Shown: one piece after another, positions 57,427 through 64,000 of the stretch | Layout of the letters: each line of letters opens with the position of its first letter | Numbering within the stretch: the stretch's first letter is position 1 | Source: Microbacterium kyungheense | Lineage (GTDB): Bacteria; Actinomycetota; Actinomycetes; Actinomycetales; Microbacteriaceae | NCBI RefSeq assembly: GCF_006783905.1 | Contig: NZ_VFPE01000002.1 | Coordinates: 1 to 64,000 of the forward strand | Length of the DNA stretch: 64,000 bases | Direction of reading: 5' to 3' | Notes under the pieces: model-generated | Seen by the model: only the letters and a program-made list of their open reading frames with translations | Databases searched by the model: none | What the model was told of the DNA's origin: nothing | Position numbers and translations under genes: made by a program

Positions 57427-57606
57427 TTAGGATTCGACCCCGAACACCCGCAGCAGGGCGGCGCGGGGGATCATCCGGCGCGGTCCGAGCTGGACGGTAG
57501 GGATCGTGCCGCGTTCGACGCCGAGCCTGATGGTGCGGTACTCGACACCGACCAGCACGGCCGCGTCCTTGTAGGTGAGAGCGAGTGAGTTCGGCGAGCG
57601 GTTCAT
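57427..57606 (-). CDS. Excisionase-like helix-turn-helix protein
   Basis: 59 aa from ATG 57606 with AAGGAG upstream. SLALTYKDAAVLVGVEYRTI followed by RLGVERGTIPTVQLGPRRMI is a MerR/excisionase-type winged helix that reads DNA at element ends. It is divergent from the 57736 gene and near the integrase, the usual place for a directionality factor. A truncated duplicate is at 49271. Confidence 0.75.
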   Translation of the reverse strand: MNRSPNSLALTYKDAAVLVGVEYRTIRLGVERGTIPTVQLGPRRMIPRAALLRVFGVES

Positions 57607-57735
57607 CCTGCATCTCCTTCGTGAGCCACCATTGTCATCACGCATGCACACCGTAGCACGATTCAGAGCCAGTTATGTCATGAATGCGTCATGTCGTACG
57701 TTGTTCAGAGGATTCCGGCCTGTAATACTGGCGGC

Positions 57736-58314
57736 ATGGTGCAACTCGAGGCCGTCGACATCAGTGACGAACGGGTGACTGTCGGCGGTGGGGTGAGCGT
57801 TCCCGCGGCCTGGACGGTGGTGGTGCGGGGGGAGCCAGGTGTGCCCGGCGACATCCGTGTGCATGCGGCGTACGACCGAAGCCTGGGTCGTGTGGTCGCA
57901 ACCGAGGTGAGCGTCGCGCGCAGCGGGGTCGGCGATGAGGTGACCAGCCTCACGCTGCGCGAGGTCCGCGTGCAGGCTGCGCTCCAGGTGAGCGGCCTGA
58001 AACTATCCACAGTTTCGGAGCCCGGCGAGACAACGTGCTCGGGTGGGGACTACATTCGCCGCATGCAGAGCCGGAAGGATCGTGATCTCACGGCGAGTGT
58101 CGTGGATGCATCGCGGACGTACGCGCTCGCAGGCGCGATCAACCTGCCGCCGCTGAAGGCGGTGGCCGACAGCCTGGGCATCAGCCAGAGCACCGCGACC
58201 CGGCTGATGAACCGCGCGCGGTCGGAGGGGCTCGCGCCGAGACTTACGGGCCCCGAGCAGGAACTCTCTGGGCCGGTGATCGCTCCGACTACGGGCGGTC
58301 CGACTCTCAACTGA
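57736..58314 (+). CDS. Element protein with C-terminal HTH
   Basis: 192 aa; ATG 57736 lies seven bases after TAATAC, so expression may be leaderless. The N-terminal ~100 residues are beta-rich without a known family. The C-terminal ~60 hold an HTH: LPPLKAVADSLGISQSTATR followed by LMNRARSEGL. Probably a regulator of integration. It is followed after 13 bases by the integrase. Confidence 0.65.
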   Translation: MVQLEAVDISDERVTVGGGVSVPAAWTVVVRGEPGVPGDIRVHAAYDRSLGRVVATEVSVARSGVGDEVTSLTLREVRVQAALQVSGLKLSTVSEPGETTCSGGDYIRRMQSRKDRDLTASVVDASRTYALAGAINLPPLKAVADSLGISQSTATRLMNRARSEGLAPRLTGPEQELSGPVIAPTTGGPTLN

Positions 58315-58327
58315 GAGGAGCGATGGC

Positions 58328-59566
58328 ATGCCCAGACGATCGAATCAGGACGGCACCGTCTCGCCGTACACCACAAAGTCGGGCGAGATGCGGTACCGAG
58401 TCGCGTACTGGGTCGACCGCCCCGACGGTGACGCTGTCCGCAGATTCCGACGGGGCTTCGCATCCGAGCGCGAGGCCCTCGCCGCGCTCGGCGAGGTGCA
58501 GGTCGACATCCGCCGGGGCGTGCACGTCGACGAGACTCGCGAGACGTTCAACGCCTACGCGGAGAAGTACTTCGACTCGCTGCGCGTGCGGCCGTCGACC
58601 CTTGCCGGCTATCGCAAGCATTTCCGCGTTCACGTCCTGCCTTCGTCGATCGGGCGCGCGCCGATCGCCGACATCACCAAGGACCAACTCAATCGCTTCT
58701 ACCGACAGCTGGAACTTACCGGCAGGAAGGATCGAGGTCACATCGGCGAGCCGCTGGGCGCGGCGACGGTGCGGCACGTGCACGTACTGGTCTCGCAGGT
58801 GCTCCAGCACGCTCTGGAGGATGGGCTGATCCGCTTCAACCCTGCCAAGCGAGCCTCGCCCCCGACGAAGCTCGAAGCCGCGCCGCCCGAGATGACGACG
58901 TGGTCCGCCGAGGACGCGCGCCTGTTTCTGGAGTGGTCGGAGTCGTCAGGCGACTACCTGTGGCTGGCGTGGCTCACGCTGCTCGGCACTGGCATGCGAC
59001 GTGGCGAGCTCCTTGGCCTTCGCTGGAAGGACGTCGATCTCGACAATCAGGTGGTCACTGTCGCTCGCGCAATGTCGTACGTGAAGGAAGCCGGCAGGCG
59101 TCCGGTGATCGATTTCCGCGCCACGAAGAGTGGTCGCGTTCGCAACGTCGACATCGATCGCCGGCTCACCGATGCGTTCCGCGCGCGCCATGACGTGCTC
59201 CGCGCGGTCTCTCCGGAACTGGCGCGTGGCGAGCAGCTCATCTTCTGCAATCGCTACGGGGCGCCGCACAACCCCACGCAGTTCTCGCGCCAGTGGCGTG
59301 AACGGGTAGCGAGGGCCGTCGCGGAGCATCCGGATCTCGATGTTCTACACCTGCACGAGCTGCGCCACACGCATGCGACACTGCTTCTGCGCGCCGGCGT
59401 GCACCCGAAGATCGTCTCGGAACGGCTCGGCCATGCCGACATCCAGACGACGCTGAACACGTACTCGCATGCCGTTCGGACGCTACAGCGTGGCGCCGCG
59501 GATCTCGTGGGGGAATTGCTCGCGCCGGTGTCGACGGAGCTGCCCGAGCTCGATCCCGTCACCTAA
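58328..59566 (+). CDS. int: Tyrosine recombinase (integrase)
   Basis: 412 aa. N-terminal arm-binding region (SGEMRYRVAYWVDRPDGDA), a SAM-like core-binding domain (YAEKYFDSLRVRPSTLAGYR), and the catalytic domain: GTGMRRGELLGLRWKDV (Arg I), HLHELRHTHATLLLRAGV (HxxR), RLGHADIQTTLNTYSH (His/Trp and Tyr nucleophile). It is adjacent to the tRNA-Ser site and transcribed toward it. GAGGAG precedes the ATG. Confidence 0.94.
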   Translation: MPRRSNQDGTVSPYTTKSGEMRYRVAYWVDRPDGDAVRRFRRGFASEREALAALGEVQVDIRRGVHVDETRETFNAYAEKYFDSLRVRPSTLAGYRKHFRVHVLPSSIGRAPIADITKDQLNRFYRQLELTGRKDRGHIGEPLGAATVRHVHVLVSQVLQHALEDGLIRFNPAKRASPPTKLEAAPPEMTTWSAEDARLFLEWSESSGDYLWLAWLTLLGTGMRRGELLGLRWKDVDLDNQVVTVARAMSYVKEAGRRPVIDFRATKSGRVRNVDIDRRLTDAFRARHDVLRAVSPELARGEQLIFCNRYGAPHNPTQFSRQWRERVARAVAEHPDLDVLHLHELRHTHATLLLRAGVHPKIVSERLGHADIQTTLNTYSHAVRTLQRGAADLVGELLAPVSTELPELDPVT

Positions 59567-59781
59567 TTCGTTCGTACTCACACCTCGGCCAACGCCGACA
59601 TCAGCGAACTCAGCGGGCAGGCGGTGCGCAGTGCCGGGACCGTGGAATAACGAGGAGCGCAGCGACGAGGCTATGCCGCGAAAGCCCGGCACGGAGCATC
59701 GTCTGTTCGCTACGATCTCGCGGTCGGAGGGCGGTCGAAACCTCCGTCGCGGACCACGAATTATGTCAATCCCGACCCTCA

Positions 59782-59804
59782 ACTGTGCCACCAACTGTGC
59801 CACG
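59782..59804 (+). repeat. Two tandem arm-type sites near the right end
   Basis: AACTGTGCCAC at 59782-59792 and 59794-59804 (12-bp period), about 48 bases from the tRNA core. A third copy is at 45110 near the left end. Arrangement resembles integrase arm sites. Confidence 0.7.
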
Positions 59805-59851
59805 GGATCCAAATCGAGTCGCGATCCCTTGAAAACACTGGGATCGCAGGT

Positions 59852-59873
59852 GCGGAGGATGGGGGATTCGAAC
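59852..59873 (+). repeat. Right attachment site (in tRNA-Ser 3' end)
   Basis: Twenty-two bases identical to 44961-44982, containing the acceptor end and part of the T-arm of the tRNA-Ser gene. Confidence 0.88.
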
Positions 59874-59939
59874 CCCCGAGGGGTTTCATCCCCAACACGC
59901 TTTCCAAGCGTGCGCCATAGGCCACTAGGCGAATCCTCC
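59853..59939 (-). tRNA. tRNA-Ser (anticodon GGA)
   Basis: 87 nt on the minus strand. Acceptor GGAGGAT pairs with ATCCTCC, discriminator G73. The anticodon arm CACGCTTGGAAAGCGTG gives anticodon GGA for serine (UCC/UCU). The long variable arm and the T-loop GGTTCGAATCC are typical of tRNA-Ser. CCA is not encoded. The 3' end serves as the integration site of the element and is restored intact by the insertion. Confidence 0.94.
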
Positions 59940-59981
59940 GGGCGGTCCCGGAGGACCAGAGAACATCCTACCCTGACGCGG

Positions 59982-62255
59982 CTACCGTCCTCGCACCGGC
60001 GCCGTGCCGGCGTAGACGCTGCCGGGGCGGATGACCAGCGACCGCGGCGCGAGGATCGCGACGATGCGCCGTGACGGCGGCACCGAGGCCAGCAGCGCGG
60101 CGCGGACCGCTGTCGCGGCGTCGGCCGCGGCATCCCCCATCCAGTACGAGCGGGTGCCGGCACGCGAGTAGCTGACGCGTTCGATGGCGATGAGGACGGT
60201 GTTCATCTCGGATGCCGGGACCCCGTGCTGCGAGATGAGCCGCTGCGCGAAGGCACGCGGCGTCTCGCTCGAGGGCACTTCGACGCCGATGTCGATCGCG
60301 GCGTCCTGGACGGACTGCCACGCGGCCGCCGCGTCTCCGCGACGAGCGGACGCGTCCTGCTGGCGGCGCCGCAGCTCGCGGGCCAGGAACGGCAGAGCGA
60401 GCACGAACACGACGAGCATGACGACCCCGAACAGCGGGACGGGGTCGATGGCGGACCGCGTCGCACCGGTCTGCGAGGCGTTGCGCTGCTCGTCGGGACC
60501 GAGGCGGCTGGGATCGACCGACCGGGAGGGGGCAGGGGTCACGCCGGGTGCGGGGGTGTCGGCGCCCTGCCCCTGACCGGGGAGCGCCGCCGCGGGCGAG
60601 AACGTCGTCGGCACGCCGAGGCTCACCGTCGGCTCGAACGAGATCCAGCCGACGCCTTCGAAGTACACCTCCGGCCAGGCGTGCAGCTGCGAGCTCTTCA
60701 CGGCGTACACGACCTCCCCGTCGAGCGTCTCGGAGGTCGCCTCGCCGGGGAGGTAGCCGACCACGATCCGCGACGGGATGTGGAGCGTGCGCGCCATGAG
60801 CGCGAAGGCCGACGCGAAGTGCACGCAATAGCCCTTCTTGACGTCGAGGAACTGTGCCACGGCGTCCGCTCCGCTGCCGTCGAAGCCGTCCTCGACGGGA
60901 GCTTCGAGGGAGTAGGTGAACTCGCCGCCGCGGAACCAGCGCTGCAGCGCGATCAGCTTGTCGTAGTCGCTCGTCGCGTCGGCGGTGACCTGCGCCGCCG
61001 TCTCGGCGATGATCGGCGGCAGGTCCTGGGGCAGCTCGGTCGTGTCGTCGCGCACCTGGTCGCCGCCCGAGACGAGCGCCCGCATCTGCTCCAGCGACGG
61101 GCGTGGCGGGTCGTACACGACCTCGTACGACTGGCCCTGCGTCGTCCCGTTGGCGGTCGCCACCGTGCGGTTGTACGGGACCGCCCCCCACAGCCCGTCG
61201 AGGCCGGTGACCGCCTCGGCCGGGTAGGGCACCGGCGCCCACACCGTGTCGAGGTTCACGATGTCGACCTTGGTCGTGTACTCGGTGGTATCGATGTCGT
61301 CCGCCAGGTCGATCTCGCCGAACGCGCGGTCGCTCGTGAGCGCCACGGTCTGGGAGCGGTCGGGCTCCCACACGTCGCCCTCGAAGGTGCTGAGCGTCGT
61401 GGCACGCAGGTACGGCACGACGGGGGAGTCGGTGCGCAGCTTGATGACGACGGTGTCCTGGGGCCGGCGCAGGTCGTCGCCGAGCTGCAGCGTCGCGTCG
61501 ATCCCGGCGCCGGGACCGAATCCGCCCCCACCCGCACGGGCGGGCGCCGGAAGGGCAGGGGTCGCGATGACGGCGACCACGATCGCGATCGCGCCGATCC
61601 CCACCGCCGTCGCGGGCACTCCGGCGGTGCGCTCGGCCTCCCGCTCCAGGGGCTTCTCGCGTGAGCGCGTCTCGGAGCGCAGGAGGAAGAGGATCGTGAT
61701 GGCCAGGAAGACGAATCCCATGACGTCGACGTCGCCGGGCACGGCGATCGCCGGGATGAGCGACACCGCGATGATGCCCACCGAGCCGAGCAGCGGCATC
61801 CGCGCGGTCACCACGACATGGTCGACGATGATCGTGAGGAGCCCCATCGCGCCGACCACCACGAAGGCGAGGGAGAGGGTGGGCTCGAGGGGAGCCGCGC
61901 CGAGGGTGATCTCCTCGCTCGCGTTGCCGATGAGGATCGGCACCGCGCGGAAGGTGTCCAGCGTCGGGATCACCCACAGCAGCGCCGTCTCGCGCAGGAA
62001 CACGAGCGTCATGAACACGACCCAGACGGCCAGCTCGATGAGGGTCACCGCGACGGCGGGAAGGCGGAACTTGCGGGCGTTGTAGCCGGCGGCGAGGACG
62101 AGCGCCGCGAGTGCCAGTGCGCCGATGAGCCAGGCACCCGACTGCACGACGCGCGCGACCGGCAGCAGCGCCGCCAGCAGGGCGGCGAGGATCGCGAACG
62201 CGAGAAGGCGCTGGCCGCCGCGGCGCGCACCCCTGTCGGCGTCATCCGAGGACAT
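59982..62255 (-). CDS. TgpA-like membrane transglutaminase
   Basis: 757 aa. Several N-terminal membrane helices (residues 12-195) precede an extracellular transglutaminase-like domain. The catalytic cysteine is in KKGYCVHFASAFALMART and the histidine in QLHAWPEVYFEGVGW. A single helix near residue 625 (PLFGVVMLVVFVLALPFLAR) and a DUF4129-like tail follow. It overlaps the DUF58 gene by 14 bases. Such DUF3488-transglutaminase proteins are encoded with MoxR and DUF58 proteins in a conserved operon, probably acting on envelope substrates. Confidence 0.92.
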   Translation of the reverse strand: MSSDDADRGARRGGQRLLAFAILAALLAALLPVARVVQSGAWLIGALALAALVLAAGYNARKFRLPAVAVTLIELAVWVVFMTLVFLRETALLWVIPTLDTFRAVPILIGNASEEITLGAAPLEPTLSLAFVVVGAMGLLTIIVDHVVVTARMPLLGSVGIIAVSLIPAIAVPGDVDVMGFVFLAITILFLLRSETRSREKPLEREAERTAGVPATAVGIGAIAIVVAVIATPALPAPARAGGGGFGPGAGIDATLQLGDDLRRPQDTVVIKLRTDSPVVPYLRATTLSTFEGDVWEPDRSQTVALTSDRAFGEIDLADDIDTTEYTTKVDIVNLDTVWAPVPYPAEAVTGLDGLWGAVPYNRTVATANGTTQGQSYEVVYDPPRPSLEQMRALVSGGDQVRDDTTELPQDLPPIIAETAAQVTADATSDYDKLIALQRWFRGGEFTYSLEAPVEDGFDGSGADAVAQFLDVKKGYCVHFASAFALMARTLHIPSRIVVGYLPGEATSETLDGEVVYAVKSSQLHAWPEVYFEGVGWISFEPTVSLGVPTTFSPAAALPGQGQGADTPAPGVTPAPSRSVDPSRLGPDEQRNASQTGATRSAIDPVPLFGVVMLVVFVLALPFLARELRRRQQDASARRGDAAAAWQSVQDAAIDIGVEVPSSETPRAFAQRLISQHGVPASEMNTVLIAIERVSYSRAGTRSYWMGDAAADAATAVRAALLASVPPSRRIVAILAPRSLVIRPGSVYAGTAPVRGR

Positions 62256-63501
62256 GGCTCACCCCTCGTCCGACCGCGTTGCCCCAGGCCACCGCGAGGT
62301 CGCGGTCGGGGTCGATCCGGGCGATGTGCCAGCCGTGGTCGGCGGCGCGGTCCAGCGCGTCCCCGGTGGGACTCGTGGCCAGCACGAGCGGCATCGTGCT
62401 GTGGTGCGCGACGGGCCCGAGCGCGTCGGCGTCGACCGGATCGAGGCGCCCGACGATGACCACGACCGGACCCGTCGAGATACCCGTGAACAGGCGCGGC
62501 AGGCGTCCCAGCAGATCATCGCGCTGCGCGGTGACCGTCGCGAACTGGGCCAGCATGCGGTCGACCTCGGTCATGTCGCCGCCGTCGATGCGCTCGGCGA
62601 GGACGTGGCCCTCGCTGTCGATCACCTCGACGGCATACCCGTCGTGCACCAGCCGGGCGACCACCGAGACGCATGCCGACACCCCGGCCTCGAAGGCGGG
62701 GTCGGCGCCGGGCTCGCGCACCGCGTCCATCGACCACCGCTCAGCGGACCGATCGAGCACGACGGTCGCCTCCGGCGTGGACTCCTGCTCCTCCTGGCGC
62801 ACCATCAGCTCGTCGCGGTGCGCGGTCGCGCGCCAGTGGATGCGACGCATCGAGTCGCCGGGCGCATACGGCCGCGCGACGAGGTTGTCGGCGCCCTGGC
62901 CGATCTGGTTGGTGGTGGTGTGGAGCGTGCCGCCGGTCGCCCCGGCGTAGTCGATGAGCGGCGACAGGTCGACCACCGCGGGGGCGACGGTGACCGGCGT
63001 GCGGCCCGAGAAGGCGATGGTGCGCCGGGCGAGTCCGAACGGGTCGGATGACGTGACCGTCAGGGGGCCGATGGAGTGGACTCCGCGCCGGGCCCCGGTG
63101 ATCGTGTACGTCAGGTTGACGACGCGCTCGCCGCCGCCCGCCCCGCCGCGCAGACCGGACCCGAGTGCGGGGAACGGTCCTTCGGTGGCGCCCCGCAGGC
63201 CCTTCGGGAGGGCGTCGCGCCAGGTGCCGGGCGGCGTCGGCAGCGCGGTGCGCACGCCGACCCGCACCGAGACCATCGTCTCGCGGCCGACGGCGGCGAC
63301 ATCGGGCACGAGCGACCGGGTCACCACGTCGGTGCGGCGCCCGAGGTACAGCGAGGCGACGCTCGCGCCGACCGCCGCCAGCAGCAGGATGCCGAAGTAG
63401 GTGAGCTCGACGATGCCGGCCTCGTTCGCCACGATGAAGCACGCGACGGCAAGCACGACGGCGCCTGTGCCCCGCACGGTGAGCGGCCATGCCCGTCTCA
63501 T
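62242..63501 (-). CDS. DUF58 family protein
   Basis: 419 aa. Two N-terminal membrane helices (about 8-45) are followed by the vWA-like DUF58 domain, with VARPYAPGDSMRRIHWRATA then HRDELMVRQ as the signature. The MIDAS-like DRSAER stretch follows. It is encoded between the MoxR ATPase and the transglutaminase. The three work together in many actinobacteria, though the process is unresolved. Confidence 0.92.
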   Translation of the reverse strand: MRRAWPLTVRGTGAVVLAVACFIVANEAGIVELTYFGILLLAAVGASVASLYLGRRTDVVTRSLVPDVAAVGRETMVSVRVGVRTALPTPPGTWRDALPKGLRGATEGPFPALGSGLRGGAGGGERVVNLTYTITGARRGVHSIGPLTVTSSDPFGLARRTIAFSGRTPVTVAPAVVDLSPLIDYAGATGGTLHTTTNQIGQGADNLVARPYAPGDSMRRIHWRATAHRDELMVRQEEQESTPEATVVLDRSAERWSMDAVREPGADPAFEAGVSACVSVVARLVHDGYAVEVIDSEGHVLAERIDGGDMTEVDRMLAQFATVTAQRDDLLGRLPRLFTGISTGPVVVIVGRLDPVDADALGPVAHHSTMPLVLATSPTGDALDRAADHGWHIARIDPDRDLAVAWGNAVGRGVSHVLG

Positions 63502-63535
63502 CGCATCCTCCCCAGAATCCCCTGTCTCCCCGTTC

Positions 63536-64000
63536 TCACTGCCTTGCGGCGATGGGCACGCGCACGCTGGCGGCGACGCGCTCGAGGATCGTCGTGATCG
63601 CGTCCGCGGCCGTCCCCGCGCGCGCGCCGCCCGCGGAACGGGTCGGGATGAGCCGGTGCGAGAACACCGGCAGCAGCAGCGCCGTGATGTCGTCGGGGAT
63701 GACGAACGCGCGCCCGTCGAGCGCGGCCCACACCTTGGCGGCGCGCACCAGCTGCAGCGTCGCGCGCGGGCTCGCGCCCAGGCGCAGGTCGGCGTGCGTG
63801 CGCGTCGCCTGCGACAGCGCCACCGCGTAGTCCTCGATCGCCGGTGCCACGTGGACCGCTCGGGCCCACGCGATGAGGCTCGTCACCTGGTCCGCCGAGA
63901 CGACGGCCTTGAGCTGATCGAGCGGGTTGACCGTGTCGCGCTGGCGCAGCATCAGCGCTTCGGACCGTGCGTCCGGGTAGCCCATCGAGATGCGCATCAT
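63536..64000 (-). CDS. MoxR-family AAA+ ATPase (N-terminal part beyond window)
   Basis: C-terminal ~154 aa only. ISMGYPDARSEALMLRQRDT and DQLKAVVSADQVTSLIAWAR then LRLGASPRATLQLVRAAKVW and FVIPDDITALLLPVFSHRLI are the lid domain of MoxR ATPases. The nucleotide-binding motifs lie beyond base 64000. It heads the MoxR-DUF58-transglutaminase operon. Confidence 0.92.
   Translation of the reverse strand: MMRISMGYPDARSEALMLRQRDTVNPLDQLKAVVSADQVTSLIAWARAVHVAPAIEDYAVALSQATRTHADLRLGASPRATLQLVRAAKVWAALDGRAFVIPDDITALLLPVFSHRLIPTRSAGGARAGTAADAITTILERVAASVRVPIAARQ

Larger units (their letters stand above)
44961..59873. mobile_element. Integrative element inserted at tRNA-Ser(GGA), about 14.9 kb
   Basis: The ends are 22-bp direct repeats (GCGGAGGATGGGGG followed by ATTCGAAC) at 44961-44982 and 59852-59873. 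The right copy is the 3' end of an intact tRNA-Ser; the left copy is only that fragment. A tyrosine integrase is next to the tRNA. Repeated AACTGTGCCAC arm-like sites lie near both ends. Base composition is lower in G+C in the left third. Cargo is protease, secreted proteins, two-component systems and a paralogue of a broken chromosomal gene. No relaxase, coupling protein or type IV secretion genes were seen, so it may be mobilisable or defective. Confidence 0.85.

Noticed and set aside
59567..59851. A toxin or small gene between the integrase and the tRNA
   Set aside because: Open frames here lack ribosome binding sites and family signatures. The interval is better explained as the attachment arm region.
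44961..59873. A CRISPR array or phage defence system in the element
   Set aside because: No spaced repeats or cas genes were found, and none of the cargo matches a defence family I recognise.

Overview
The window is high-GC actinobacterial DNA, most likely from Microbacterium or another Microbacteriaceae genus. The signs are GC-rich codon use, many genes that appear to be transcribed without a leader (TAnnnT, 6-7 bases, then the start codon), DUF2510 and DUF6458 proteins, F420-type enzymes, and an intrinsic-looking erm gene. All functional calls are read from the sequence; no search was run.

1-6980: a sugar-type ABC binding protein (cut by the window edge) faces a ROK repressor that leads a tightly coupled run of two Gfo/Idh/MocA dehydrogenases, a class III aminotransferase and two amidohydrolase-like proteins. 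A palindrome lies inside the binding-protein promoter. The substrate is unknown.

7011-13538: DUF2200, then an extracytoplasmic flavin cassette on the minus strand (ApbE flavin transferase, FMN-binding protein, ferric-reductase-like membrane protein), a membrane protein, a two-component system and a secreted transglycosylase-like protein.

13788-37871: housekeeping and accessory genes. They include an M18 aminopeptidase, a Nudix hydrolase, a redox-type HxlR/NmrA pair, an erm methyltransferase with a leader peptide and a hairpin over its ribosome binding site, a YcaQ-like protein, an Na+/H+ antiporter, several regulator/target pairs (TetR, MarR, HxlR) with visible operators, an ECF sigma factor with a SnoaL-like tail, and two luciferase-like oxidoreductases.

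38022-44944: a decarboxylase/cupin pair, a broken copy of a small conserved gene, and an arsenic cluster. On the minus strand this has arsR, an aquaporin and a broken MFS gene. On the plus strand it has an ArsO-like flavoprotein, an ArsN1-like acetyltransferase, a small unknown protein, an ArsR-ArsC fusion and a separate arsC.

44961-59873: an integrative element of about 14.9 kb. It is bounded by 22-bp direct repeats that copy the 3' end of tRNA-Ser(GGA), with a tyrosine integrase beside the tRNA and repeated arm-type sites near both ends. Cargo includes a secreted matrixin-like protease, two secreted proteins of unknown function, two two-component systems, a PepSY-like protein, a PAP2 phosphatase, a large membrane protein, an intact paralogue of the broken gene at 38858, and an excisionase-like gene with a truncated duplicate. 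No conjugation genes were seen.

59982-64000: a TgpA-like transglutaminase, a DUF58 protein and a MoxR ATPase (cut by the right edge), a standard three-gene set read on the minus strand.
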